Shown here piece after piece: positions 34,436-42,469 of a stretch of DNA of 59,346 bases; within the stretch, counting starts at the first letter, position 1; every line of letters begins with the position of its first letter. The DNA comes from Streptomyces sp. ISL-10 (GTDB lineage: Bacteria > Actinomycetota > Actinomycetes > Streptomycetales > Streptomycetaceae): assembly GCF_018614575.1 (NCBI RefSeq), contig NZ_JAGGOJ010000042.1, positions 1 through 59,346 of the forward strand, read 5' to 3'. Position numbers and translations under genes: made by a program. The notes under the pieces are model-generated. The model was not told the origin of the DNA. It ran no database searches and saw only the letters and a program-made list of their open reading frames with translations.

Positions 34436-35093
34436 AGCTTGAGGCGGCGAGATCTGCTTTCGGGCGCCTGCGTTCGAGGCTGCGAGCGATTCGCTGTTTG
34501 AGCCTCGTCTGGCAGTCCGGCCACTCCGCTGCGGTGATCGAGAAGATCGCAGAGTCACGGAGCTGGCCGTCCTCGCCCGGTGCCCTCGACCGGGACCAGT
34601 TCCGCAGCACGCCCTCGAAGCGTGCTCCCACCCCTTCGACCGCGGCCCGCGAACGGCTGTTACGCGCGTCCGTCTTCAAGTCGAGGCGTGCGACCCCCCA
34701 GTTCTCGAAGGCGTGACGGAACAACAAGTACTTGGCTTCGGTGTTCACCTCCGTGCCTTGGGCCGAAGCCGCGAGCCAGGTGAAGCCGACCTCGACCGCG
34801 CACAGACTGTCTCCTGCCGGCCATAGCCGCGGATCCCAGTAGGCCGTGGCCCCGACTGCGCGCCCCGAGGACTGCTCGACCTGCGCATACGGGGACAGCT
34901 TCCCGGCAGCGGCACGGGCGAACTGGGCTTCGATGTACTGCTCGACCTCGGCCGCCGTAGGCACCCAGGTGAACCGATACGAGCTTCGGTCCTCTTCCGC
35001 CGCCACCGCCAAGTCCGCCGCATGGCGATGATCAAGTGGCTCCAGGCGCACCAGCGTGCCTTCCGGAACCGGTCCCTCAAGCGTGAAACGCAT
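34434..35093 (-). CDS. GNAT-family N-acetyltransferase (RimJ/RimL type)
   Basis: 219 residues from ATG 35093. N-terminal LEGPVPEGTLVRLEPLDHRH is the typical beta1 start of RimJ/RimL-like GNATs. The acetyl-CoA binding region is VEVGFTWLAASAQGTEVNTE (V-x-x-W-...-Q-G-T in place of RGxGxG) and AKYLLFRHAFENWGVARLDL. NSRSRAAVEGVGARFEGVLR is the conserved segment that ends the fold. It would acetylate a small amine or protein N-terminus. The last 8-10 codons adjoin the IS256 fragment, so the natural C-terminus may have been altered. Single gene, no operon. Confidence 0.88.
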   Translation of the reverse strand: MRFTLEGPVPEGTLVRLEPLDHRHAADLAVAAEEDRSSYRFTWVPTAAEVEQYIEAQFARAAAGKLSPYAQVEQSSGRAVGATAYWDPRLWPAGDSLCAVEVGFTWLAASAQGTEVNTEAKYLLFRHAFENWGVARLDLKTDARNSRSRAAVEGVGARFEGVLRNWSRSRAPGEDGQLRDSAIFSITAAEWPDCQTRLKQRIARSLERRRPKADLAASS

Positions 35094-35409
35094 CGATCAC
35101 CAATCCAATGCCAACACAGGTTGTTCGTATCCAGGCCGCAGGATCGCAGCGCTTCAGAGCCATCGCGTCATGTCGCGCGAATTCGGCACGGAGCAAGGCC
35201 CGCTGGACGGGGCCTGGCAGCTGAGGACGTTCATCCGCAGCGCGGCTGTGCTTCCGGCCTCAGCCGTTCACCGCAGCCCCCGCACACCCGCTCTCCGGGC
35301 GGTCCCGGCGCCATCGGACACGCGGCCAGCCCAGGCCCCGAAGCTACTCAAAACCTGGGATCAGAAACAGGCACTCATCTTGTTCTTTATGGTCTGGCCT
35401 GGTCACGTT
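35094..35409. other. 315-bp gap without a supported gene
   Basis: Short plus-strand frames lack ribosome sites and domain similarity. It probably contains the upstream control region of the acetyltransferase gene at its left end. Confidence 0.4.
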
Positions 35410-35809
35410 CGGCAATGGTCTCGGGCGGTCTGACTGTTTTGCTCACGTCGTATCGGGTGGCGGGGTGACGGTTCTTCGAGCCGAGCGGCCTGCCGGGACC
35501 GGGCCGGTTGGGTTTCGGTGCCCGGGCTGGTCAGGGCAAGTTCGGGCGGAGGTTCCTGAACCCCCGGCGGACCCGGGCGGGCGTGAGCCGGCCGGGCTCG
35601 GCCGGCTTCTCCCAGGGGCGACGGAGGTCAGCGGCCAGCGGCCGGGCGAGGCGAAGTTGGGTGTGGGCCGCGATGACCAGCCAGGTCCACCGGTCCGCGG
35701 CCTCGGGGGTGCGGAGCTTCGGACTCCGTGACCAGCTCTCCGAACGCGCAGAAGACCTCCAGACATCCCGAGCCACGAACCGCGAGTTGATGACACAGCT
35801 CAACAGCAC
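35410..35809 (-). pseudogene. Transposase C-terminal relic with frameshift
   Basis: Leftwards, PKLRTPEAADRWTWLVIAAH, TQLRLARPLAADLRRPWEKP and LTPARVRRGFRNLRP are followed after a frame change by GRPLGSKNRHPATRYDV. This is the end of a DDE transposase common in Streptomyces ('NF-' type). The catalytic domain is absent. Confidence 0.72.
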
Positions 35810-35910
35810 CCCTCACCGCCCCCGCTGACCTGCGAACCCAGATACCAAGCGCTGGTCGGTGGATCGCAGCCTTCACTTTGGGGTGCGAGCAAGTCGGTTC
35901 CGCCCGGCGG

Positions 35911-37305
35911 TCAGGCGGGAACGCCAGCCCGGTCCAGGACGGCAGCCATCTCGTCCTCGGGGAGCGCCGGGTTGGCACCCGCGCTGGATGCCAGTTCGGG
36001 GACGAGGAGGGCCTCGCGGAGCCGGTGGAGCGGGAGGCGCGGGTCGCGGGCCGCCGCCTGACGCGTCCAGACGACGGGGTCGTGGCTGAGCCGTTCGATC
36101 AGCTCCGGCTTGGCGGCCGGATCCCGTACGGCCAGCCGGCGGTAGTTCCCGTCGGGGTGGTTCGCGTAGCTAGTGGCGAGGCCCTCGCGGGGAAAACGAG
36201 GGTGCGTCTCCGCCATCCAGGCGGAGAACGTCCCACCCAGCCGCGCAAACACCCGCATCAGGACCTCCTCCGGAGCGTCGGGGTGGTGAATGCCCAGGAG
36301 GTTCTCCACCACCGGGTCCTCGACGCGTGCGAGCAGGCGCAGCAGGTCGGGCGGCAGGTGAGGGCTCCGGGCGGCGGCGCGCTGGAGCAGCGGGTGAGCG
36401 GAGGTCGCGGCCCGGCGCATTACCTCGGGGTCGGCGAGCCCGTCCCGTACCCACCACACGCCGTCGCCCCTGTCGAGGTCCCCGGCCGTGAAGTCGATGG
36501 CCATGCGCCGCGTCTCGTCCAGCTCGGGCCGCAGGGAGACGGCGAGCCGTACGGCCTCGTCGGGGTCCACGGCGAGCCGCTCTACGAGGTCGGCGGGCAG
36601 CGACGGGGTCGCGGCAAGGGAGGTCAGGTGCGTCCGCTCGGCGACGCACCGCTCGGCGTCGACACGGTCGAGGAGCCCGCGGCGCAGCGCCTCGGCGGCG
36701 GACTTCGGGTCGCGGAGGAGTTCGGCGGTCACGCGGGCGTCCCGCCGGCACTGCTGCAGCTCGGCGGCCCGCCGCACCTCGGTGTCGGGGTCGGCCAGCA
36801 GTGCCGACCGGTCGCCCGCCGACAGGGCCTCCCATGCACGCACCGCTTCCCGGCGCGCTGCCGCACGGTGATGAGTGGCCATCGATGCCACGAACCTTGG
36901 CGCCAGATGGGGCGACTCCAGCAGGGCCGCGCGTACGGAAGGATCCGGGTCGTCGAGCAGGCGGGCGCACACGGCATCCGGGAGCGGCGCGACCTTTGCG
37001 CGCGGGTCGTACACCTCGGGTCCATATGCGAGAGCTGCCCGCACCTTGGGAGAAGGATCGTCCGCGAGCCGAGCCCGCTGCGCAGGCTCCGCTCTGGCAC
37101 TCATGGCGAAATCGATCCGGGCCCCCGGGTTCGGATGGGCCAGGATCAACGCGACGGCCGACTCGGGGAGTCCGGCCCGGTGAAGAACGTCACGGGGCGG
37201 ACGGTCACCGTCTGCCCCGAAGGCGAGCAGGCGCAGCAGCAGCGGCGTCGGCAGCGCCGGATTTCGGGCCACTCCGTCCAGCGCGGATGCGTGGAACGCC
37301 ACCAT
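35911..37305 (-). CDS. LRV-repeat (leucine-rich-repeat-variant) protein
   Basis: 464 residues from ATG 37305. The protein is built of about 20-24-residue helical units with the pattern D-P-x-x-x-V-R-x-A-...-NP-x-LP, e.g. DPSPKVRAALAYGPEV, DPDPSVRAALLESPHLAP, DPDTEVRRAAELQQC, HPLLQRAAARSPHLPPDLLR and DPVVWTRQAAARDPRLPLHR. LRV proteins form superhelical scaffolds; their ligands are mostly unknown. No signal peptide or membrane helix. A truncated paralogue is at 25.7-26.5 kb. It borders the transfer operon but is not obviously part of it. Confidence 0.8.
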   Translation of the reverse strand: MVAFHASALDGVARNPALPTPLLLRLLAFGADGDRPPRDVLHRAGLPESAVALILAHPNPGARIDFAMSARAEPAQRARLADDPSPKVRAALAYGPEVYDPRAKVAPLPDAVCARLLDDPDPSVRAALLESPHLAPRFVASMATHHRAAARREAVRAWEALSAGDRSALLADPDTEVRRAAELQQCRRDARVTAELLRDPKSAAEALRRGLLDRVDAERCVAERTHLTSLAATPSLPADLVERLAVDPDEAVRLAVSLRPELDETRRMAIDFTAGDLDRGDGVWWVRDGLADPEVMRRAATSAHPLLQRAAARSPHLPPDLLRLLARVEDPVVENLLGIHHPDAPEEVLMRVFARLGGTFSAWMAETHPRFPREGLATSYANHPDGNYRRLAVRDPAAKPELIERLSHDPVVWTRQAAARDPRLPLHRLREALLVPELASSAGANPALPEDEMAAVLDRAGVPA

Positions 37306-37441
37306 GATTCCCCTACCCCCTGTGTCTTCCCCGACTGGTCCGCGCCCATGATCTCGTATGCCATGCACGACATCTGTCGACCACCGTTGCACCGGTCCTT
37401 GAGACTTTGACCAGCACAGATGCCTACCGAGGGAAGGGCTT

Positions 37442-37675
37442 CTAAGTCACCAGCCCAACAGAAGCGGCGTGCTGGAGGCATGCCTTCCTGCCGTCCGCGG
37501 TGCCGTGCGTCGTCCTCTCCCCGGTCTCCGGGTCCTCGTAGGTCACTGGTGCCTCGTCAGACGCGCCCTTGACCCGGGCGCAGAAATCACTCTGCAACCA
37601 GAAGTCCCCAGCGGCCGAGGCGGCACGGGTCAGGCCGAGCAGAGCGGCGAAGGTGGCGGCGTTGCGATGCGGCAT
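37442..37675 (-). CDS. Small hypothetical protein at the end of the transfer operon
   Basis: 77 residues from ATG 37675, which has AGGA 9 nt upstream; ATG 37684 is the alternative. MPHRNAATFAALLGLTRAAS and GDFWLQSDFCARVKG are followed by YEDPETGERTTHGTADGRKA. One short hydrophobic patch near the N-terminus is too short for a sure signal. The last gene of the leftward transfer operon. No family recognised. Confidence 0.55.
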   Translation of the reverse strand: MPHRNAATFAALLGLTRAASAAGDFWLQSDFCARVKGASDEAPVTYEDPETGERTTHGTADGRKACLQHAASVGLVT

Positions 37676-38069
37676 GCGTGTCATTCCTGTCTGTGAGGCG
37701 GTGCAGGATGGGCTGTCCGGTCCTCCGCACCGTCCCAACCGGGGTTGAGGCGGCACGGGGCATCGGCAGACCGCAGGCGGCGAGGTGATGGCGGATCTCG
37801 TTCATGCTGGTGACGGGCACCGGCTGCTCGCTGTCGCCGGACAGGAGAGTGAACGCGTGCTTGGGGCCGTACTGGTCCCGCCAGCTGCGCTGGTGGAGCA
37901 CGATGCCGGGCGCGAGGTAGAAGGTTGCCTCACCGTTCTCGTAGCCGCGCCACCGGCCGCTGTCCCGGAGGAAGTTGTCGCCCTGGTCCAGGGTGAAAGC
38001 GGCGTTCGCGGCGCGGTGGGCGGCGTCGTCCGCGGTGGCCGAGGCGACCTGGGCGAGCGCCTCGTTCAG
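37587..38069 (-). CDS. Hypothetical protein, probable CTG or lost start
   Basis: Protein-like sequence runs from LNEALAQVASATADDAAHRA through TLDQGDNFLRDSGRWRGYEN, GEATFYLAPGIVLHQRSWRD and KHAFTLLSGDSEQPVPVTSM to the stop at 37587. The first canonical start is GTG 37901, which would discard half of the convincing part. A CTG at 38069 overlaps the stop of the upstream gene as CTGA, mimicking the ATGA coupling used elsewhere in this operon. I therefore favour initiation there, or a frameshift. About 160 residues, soluble. Confidence 0.5.
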   Translation of the reverse strand: MNEALAQVASATADDAAHRAANAAFTLDQGDNFLRDSGRWRGYENGEATFYLAPGIVLHQRSWRDQYGPKHAFTLLSGDSEQPVPVTSMNEIRHHLAACGLPMPRAASTPVGTVRRTGQPILHRLTDRNDTHAASQRRHLRRSARPDPCRLGRWGLLVAE

Positions 38070-38365
38070 GGTGTGAGGGGCGGCGGGGGCGGCCTTGGAC
38101 CGTGATCGGTCGTCGTGCAGGTCTTGACGGTCAGGCCGCGCAGTGGGGCGAGGATCAGTTCGGTGAGGCTGTAGAGGGAGACGGCGCTGATGACGGCGAC
38201 GGCTCCCGCGATGGCGAGGCGGTGGTCGATGGGCCAGCTGTCGGGGGAGTAGCTGTAGCTGACGTAGGTGCCGAGGATTCCGCCGAGCAGCGTGACCGCC
38301 ATGCTCGAGCCCTCGATCACCGCGTCGGCGATACCTGCGGCGACGCGGCGTACGGAAGCGTTCAT
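38066..38365 (-). CDS. Small two-helix membrane protein
   Basis: 99 residues from ATG 38365, behind AGAAGGAGC. Two hydrophobic segments are visible: SSMAVTLLGGILGTYVSYSY and HRLAIAGAVAVISAVSLYSL. The Pro-rich C-terminal tail ends at the overlap with the following gene. Position and architecture fit the small membrane 'spread' proteins of Streptomyces transfer operons, but sequence alone does not prove it. Confidence 0.65.
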   Translation of the reverse strand: MNASVRRVAAGIADAVIEGSSMAVTLLGGILGTYVSYSYSPDSWPIDHRLAIAGAVAVISAVSLYSLTELILAPLRGLTVKTCTTTDHGPRPPPPPLTP

Positions 38366-38620
38366 GATGAGCGTGCTCCTTCTTCTGTCAGTTGCGCTCT
38401 GGGAGGGGAGGGGGCGTGCTCCGGGGCGGCCGGGCCCGATGCCGACGGCCGCCCCGGGCGATTCAGCGGCGTCACGTGAGAACGCGGTGATGCGGATATC
38501 GGCGCCGGAACGATACGTCGGTGGGAAACGCGGGAGTGGTGCTGGTCAGGGCGGTGCCGACGGGGAGTTGGCGGCGCTGCGGGAGCTGGCTCGCGCTGTT
38601 GGTCACTCTCAGCGTCCTGG

Positions 38621-38869
38621 ATGAGGGGCCGAGCGAGGCGGCGAAGGGTGTCACGGTCGGGAACGAGGTTGTTGAGGTTGTTGATCGATGTCTACGGGCA
38701 GCTGGGTGTGGATGCGCGTTCGGCGGCAGACCATGCTGCAGGCCGGGCTGCCCGCATACTCCAGGGCGGCGAGCCGGAGATCGGCTCCGACGCGGTGGTC
38801 GACACCGAAGGGCAGATCTGGCCGGCCTTCACCGACGGGGATGGCGCGCTGTGGACTCGAGGACGTTGA
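38621..38869 (+). CDS. Possible small plus-strand hypothetical protein
   Basis: An 82-residue frame: RLLRLLIDVYGQLGVDARSA, ADHAAGRAARILQGGEPEIG, TEGQIWPAFTDGDGALW. Composition is balanced and protein-like, and no minus-strand gene competes for this 600-bp gap. The ribosome site is poor and it opposes the operon direction. No family recognised. Confidence 0.35.
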   Translation: MRGRARRRRVSRSGTRLLRLLIDVYGQLGVDARSAADHAAGRAARILQGGEPEIGSDAVVDTEGQIWPAFTDGDGALWTRGR

Positions 38870-38986
38870 GGTCGTGGTCGACGCGTTGATCGTCGACGGG
38901 CGGATCTTGAATGCATGGCGACGAGAGCGGCTGGCTTCGTAGCGCTCTCGACGACTGACCGGCCCCCGCGCCGGTGCCCGAGTGAT

Positions 38987-39538
38987 CTACAGGCCGCGGG
39001 CATCGGCCAGGAACGCTGCCTCGTCCAGCATCCGCAGGGGCACGCGGCTGTTGCTCCAGCCGTCGTTGAACGACGGCACCGAAGTGACGTCTGAGCCGAA
39101 GGCGCGGCGGATGGCGTCCAGGAGGACGGATACGGCGTCGGCTTCCAGGCCGCTGTTGCCGGTGGCTTCGGCGCGGATCACGCCGTAGAGGCAGCGGGCG
39201 CCCTGCTCGTCGACCAGGGCACCAGTGCACCAGCCGCCGGTGAGCAGGCGGTGGTGGGCGCGCTGCAGGAGCGTGGCCACTGGGGTCGAGCAGTGGTCCG
39301 GCATCGGCTTGAGGGCCGGGGTCAGCGGGACGGTGACTACGTCGCCCAGGTCGACCGGCTCGGTTGAGATGTGCGCCGTGTTGACCTCGTAGGCGACCTT
39401 GGCTTCGTCCAGCCGTACGGTCATCGCCGCGTTGATGAACGTCAGGCGTTCCTCGAGGCTCAGTTCCGCTGGCGACGCGAGAACCTCGGTGGTCTGGGCG
39501 GAGTGGTCTGTGGCGGGGGAGGGGTGAGTCTGAGGCAT
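38987..39538 (-). CDS. DUF6197-like protein of the transfer operon
   Basis: 183 residues from ATG 39538 (AGGGAG upstream). The C-terminal two thirds carry the pattern I associate with DUF6197: TLLQRAHHRLLTGGWCTGAL, RCLYGVIRAEATGNSGLEAD, SFNDGWSNSRVPLRMLDEAA. That is the GWC-x-G, C-x-x-G and F-ND-x-x-x-x-x-R-x-V-L-x-x-x-x-A elements. Function is unknown; the family recurs in streptomycete mobile elements. The N-terminal 30 residues are low-complexity. Confidence 0.7.
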   Translation of the reverse strand: MPQTHPSPATDHSAQTTEVLASPAELSLEERLTFINAAMTVRLDEAKVAYEVNTAHISTEPVDLGDVVTVPLTPALKPMPDHCSTPVATLLQRAHHRLLTGGWCTGALVDEQGARCLYGVIRAEATGNSGLEADAVSVLLDAIRRAFGSDVTSVPSFNDGWSNSRVPLRMLDEAAFLADARGL

Positions 39539-39605
39539 CCGGGCTCCCTGGGGTGTCGAAGGCGGGGGTCGGTGGCGGCCTTCGACGCCGGCGGCCGGGG
39601 CGTTG

Positions 39606-39794
39606 TCAGATGCTGGAGATCCAGCCGGTGACGGTGCTGATCGCGTCGGTGATGACGGGCGCAGCGCTGGTGGAGGCGAGGAAGAAGCCGAATCCGGCGC
39701 AGGGCAGGGCGGGCCAGATCCGTAGGGAGCCGTTCCGGATGAGGATGAAGACGACGATGGCGAGCAGGACGACGGCGGAGATGGATACGGCCAT
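39606..39794 (-). CDS. Short membrane protein, SpdA-like
   Basis: 62 residues from ATG 39794 behind GGAAGGA. Two membrane segments: VSISAVVLLAIVVFILIRNG and LPCAGFGFFLASTSAAPVIT. It lies between the FtsK/Tra gene and the DUF6197 gene, the usual place of small membrane spread proteins that help intramycelial plasmid distribution. The SpdA-like label is by context. Confidence 0.7.
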   Translation of the reverse strand: MAVSISAVVLLAIVVFILIRNGSLRIWPALPCAGFGFFLASTSAAPVITDAISTVTGWISSI

Positions 39795-39869
39795 GAGCGG
39801 TGTGTCCTTCCGGGTGTGAGCAGGGCCCGGCCGGTGCGGCCGGGCCCTGCGGGCTGGGTGCGGGGTGGG

Positions 39870-41957
39870 TCAGACGCCGGAGAGGTTCTTGATGGCCTCC
39901 AGCGCCTGGCGGGGGGAGGTGACCGCTTCGCGGCGCTCGCCGCCGCCCTTTCGGGGCGCGTCGTCGTCGCCTTCCTCGTCATCGGGCTCGGGGCCGAACT
40001 CGCCGGGCCGGGGCGGTTCGGTCCAGTCGAACCACAGGTCCCGCGCTTCGAGTTCACGGATCTCGTGCTCGGTCAGGGTGGCGATGGTGTCGGGGAAGTA
40101 GCCGTCGATGCCGGCTTTGAAGTCCATGAACAGCGTGCGCAGGACGTCGGGCTCCTTGCTCTCGATGATCCATCCGGCGCCGCCGGTGTTGGAGTCGGAG
40201 GGCGGCTCGGGCTCGCCGGCCATCACCCGCTCGATCCGGCCCTTCTCCGCGGGGGAGAAGGAGCGGGGGAGGGGGTCGGGGATGTACTCGGACGGGACGC
40301 CGAGGGCCTTGAACATCTCGGTGACCTTCTTGGGCGCCACCTTCAGCACGACCGGAATGCAGTTGTCGCGCAGGTTCTCGCACAGCAGCTGCGTGAATCC
40401 GTCCTGGACGTAGATGGACTGGCCTGCCACCTTCAGGCCGACCCCGTACTTGCGGCCCTTGACGGACACGAGCTCCGCGAGGTCCATGATCTCCGCGCCG
40501 TAGTCGCCGTTGCGGGCGGCGGAGAGGAACTCGTCCAGGTACGCGGACAGCATCCGGTAGGGGCAGCCCGGGCGTGTCGGGTCCCACTCGTGGACCTGGC
40601 CGTCTTCCCACGGCATCTCGCCGCGGATCTCCATCAGCGCGACCAGGACCCGCAGGAGCCGGATCATGTAGAGCGCGCCGACGCCGTAGCGGGCGGTGTG
40701 CCTGCCCAGTGCGGCTGTCTTCTCGTCCGGGGCCTCGGTGGCCAGCATGACCACGGCCCCGAACAGGGCGTCGGCCGCGACGTGCAGGCCCATCAGCTGG
40801 GTCTTGCCGCCGCCGGACGGGGCGACGAACAGGCCGTGGGCCGCGCCGCGGTCGGTGTGGACGCGGTTGCGGGCGGGCTGGCCGTTGCCGAGGTACCCGG
40901 TCACCCAGCGGCCGTCCTTGTCCGGGGTCAGCAGCTGCCGCGTTGCGGGGAAGACCTGGGCGAGCGGCGAGCTGTCCCACAGGGAGACCAGGATTTGGCT
41001 GCCGTCGACGGTGACGAACAGCCGGCCTTCGTCGTACTTGGTCTGCAGCGCGGCCGCCAGGGCGTGCTGGTTGACGCGCGGCTCGCCCATTTCGTCGGGG
41101 ACCTGGGCGATGTAGTGGGTGACCCGGCGGGCGTGGTCGCGGACCTCCTGGACGAACTCCGAGCCGGGCACGGGCCCGCCGGCGGTGCCGATCCGGTCGG
41201 CCCACCACTCGTGGGCGGTGGGGGCCTTGCGGCGCCGCTCGTTCGCGTCGGGGGTGACGTGGACCTCCTTCCAGCCGGGGCCGCCCTCGCGCCCGTGCTG
41301 CCGGGTCACCGCCTCGATGCGCACGTCGGTGACGTCGACACCGAACGCGGCGGCGACGTCCTCATCGGTCAGACCGGAGATCGGCCGTCCGGCCTCGGAG
41401 GCGCGCAGCAGCAGCGACAGGTCGTTGGGCATGCCGTCGTGCGGGGTGGCCTTGACGACGATCGTGCGGCCGGGCAGGCCGCGGTTCTCCCACAGCCAGC
41501 GGACCTGCCGGGTGAACTGGTCCGCGCCGTCGTCCGGCTGTGCCGGGGACGGCTCGGGCGCGGCGGGCTGCAGTTGCGGTGCGGGGGCCGGGGCGGCGAG
41601 CGCGGGCCGGTGGTGGCGGCGGGTGTGTCGGGAGAACGGCATCACCAGCAGCCCGGCCGCCGCCCATCCGGCGGCGAGCAGGCCGTCCATGCACCATGGG
41701 CCCCAGCCGATGGTGTTCTTCGCGGCGACGTCGACGGCGGCGGCGAACACGAGCGGGGACCAGCGCAGGAACTTGCGTCCCGCACCGGGCTCGTCGCTCT
41801 TGTAGGCGAGGACCCAGCCGCCGATGCCGGCGGCACCCGCCAGCTGTACGACTGTGTTGACGGGGCTGTCGGGGGAGAGGTTCGGGGCCGCGGCGAGGAC
41901 CGGGGCGGCCAGGGTGTACAGGGCGCGCTCCTGGGCGACGCTGCGCGGCACGGACAC
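39870..41957 (-). CDS. FtsK/SpoIIIE-type conjugal DNA-transfer ATPase
   Basis: 695 residues from GTG 41957 behind GAAGGAGAAG. Hydrophobic helices (FLRWSPLVFAAAVDVAAKN, GLLAAGWAAAGLLVMPF) anchor the N-terminus. A linker and an OB-like region follow, then the motor: Walker A VAPSGGGKTQL (about residue 378) and Walker B MLSAYLDEFL (about residue 473). A disordered acidic tail ends the protein. Streptomyces conjugation uses one such hexameric pump to move double-stranded DNA at hyphal tips, unlike relaxase/T4SS systems. The acidic C-terminus lacks an evident winged-helix clt-binding domain as in TraB, so DNA recognition may reside elsewhere. Confidence 0.85.
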   Translation of the reverse strand: MSVPRSVAQERALYTLAAPVLAAAPNLSPDSPVNTVVQLAGAAGIGGWVLAYKSDEPGAGRKFLRWSPLVFAAAVDVAAKNTIGWGPWCMDGLLAAGWAAAGLLVMPFSRHTRRHHRPALAAPAPAPQLQPAAPEPSPAQPDDGADQFTRQVRWLWENRGLPGRTIVVKATPHDGMPNDLSLLLRASEAGRPISGLTDEDVAAAFGVDVTDVRIEAVTRQHGREGGPGWKEVHVTPDANERRRKAPTAHEWWADRIGTAGGPVPGSEFVQEVRDHARRVTHYIAQVPDEMGEPRVNQHALAAALQTKYDEGRLFVTVDGSQILVSLWDSSPLAQVFPATRQLLTPDKDGRWVTGYLGNGQPARNRVHTDRGAAHGLFVAPSGGGKTQLMGLHVAADALFGAVVMLATEAPDEKTAALGRHTARYGVGALYMIRLLRVLVALMEIRGEMPWEDGQVHEWDPTRPGCPYRMLSAYLDEFLSAARNGDYGAEIMDLAELVSVKGRKYGVGLKVAGQSIYVQDGFTQLLCENLRDNCIPVVLKVAPKKVTEMFKALGVPSEYIPDPLPRSFSPAEKGRIERVMAGEPEPPSDSNTGGAGWIIESKEPDVLRTLFMDFKAGIDGYFPDTIATLTEHEIRELEARDLWFDWTEPPRPGEFGPEPDDEEGDDDAPRKGGGERREAVTSPRQALEAIKNLSGV

Positions 41958-42038
41958 GGGTTCTTCTCCTTCGGGAAATGAGGTTGGGCGGCCCCGTTGG
42001 TGGCGGGGGCCGCCCACAGGGGTTTCGGTGGGTCGGGG

Positions 42039-42455
42039 TCAGTGGGCGAAGAAACCCGGCTTGGGGGTGCGCTCGGGGCGGCCGGAGCGGATGGTGTCCA
42101 GGGCCTCGTACAGCCGCGCGTGCGTATGTCGCGCGTCGTGGGCGAGGCCGGACACCTCCTGGGCCGTCTCGTGGAGCTTGCGGACTTCGACGGCGGCGCC
42201 GCCCAGGGCGATGGACACCTGGTTCGTCATCTCGACGAACTTGGGGTCCAGTTCGGCGTTGGCGGTGGTCACGGTCAGGCGCTCTGCACGCTGGGCGTTC
42301 ATGCGCATCCCGCGCAGCAGCGCCTCGAGTTCGTTGCCGGCCAGGTCCATGGCCGTGCCCAGCGTCTTGAGCTTGTTCTGGACGGCCTTGTACCGGTTGT
42401 CGCCGTCGGTCTGGGCGGCAGCACCGCCCCTGGTGCGGGGCGCGAGGTCGCTCAC
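42039..42455 (-). CDS. Coiled-coil protein of the transfer operon
   Basis: 138 residues from GTG 42455 (GAAAGGAG upstream). The sequence is almost wholly helical with heptad-like spacing: NKLKTLGTAMDLAGNELEAL, TTANAELDPKFVEMTNQVSI, VRKLHETAQEVSGLAHDARH, and a short tail. No membrane or signal segment. Lies between the FtsK gene and the disordered protein, suggesting an accessory role for the pump. No known family. Confidence 0.75.
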   Translation of the reverse strand: MSDLAPRTRGGAAAQTDGDNRYKAVQNKLKTLGTAMDLAGNELEALLRGMRMNAQRAERLTVTTANAELDPKFVEMTNQVSIALGGAAVEVRKLHETAQEVSGLAHDARHTHARLYEALDTIRSGRPERTPKPGFFAH

Positions 42456-42469
42456 AGCGAACTCCTTTC

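Noticed and set aside
35878..37410. 510-residue plus-strand frame over the LRV gene
   Set aside because: Antisense of the LRV repeat protein. Low-complexity composition, no recognised domain.
39816..41981. 721-residue plus-strand open frame over the FtsK gene
   Set aside because: It is antisense of the FtsK/Tra gene. It arises from GC-rich third positions, has no ribosome site or domain, and shows Gly/Val/Arg/Gln bias.
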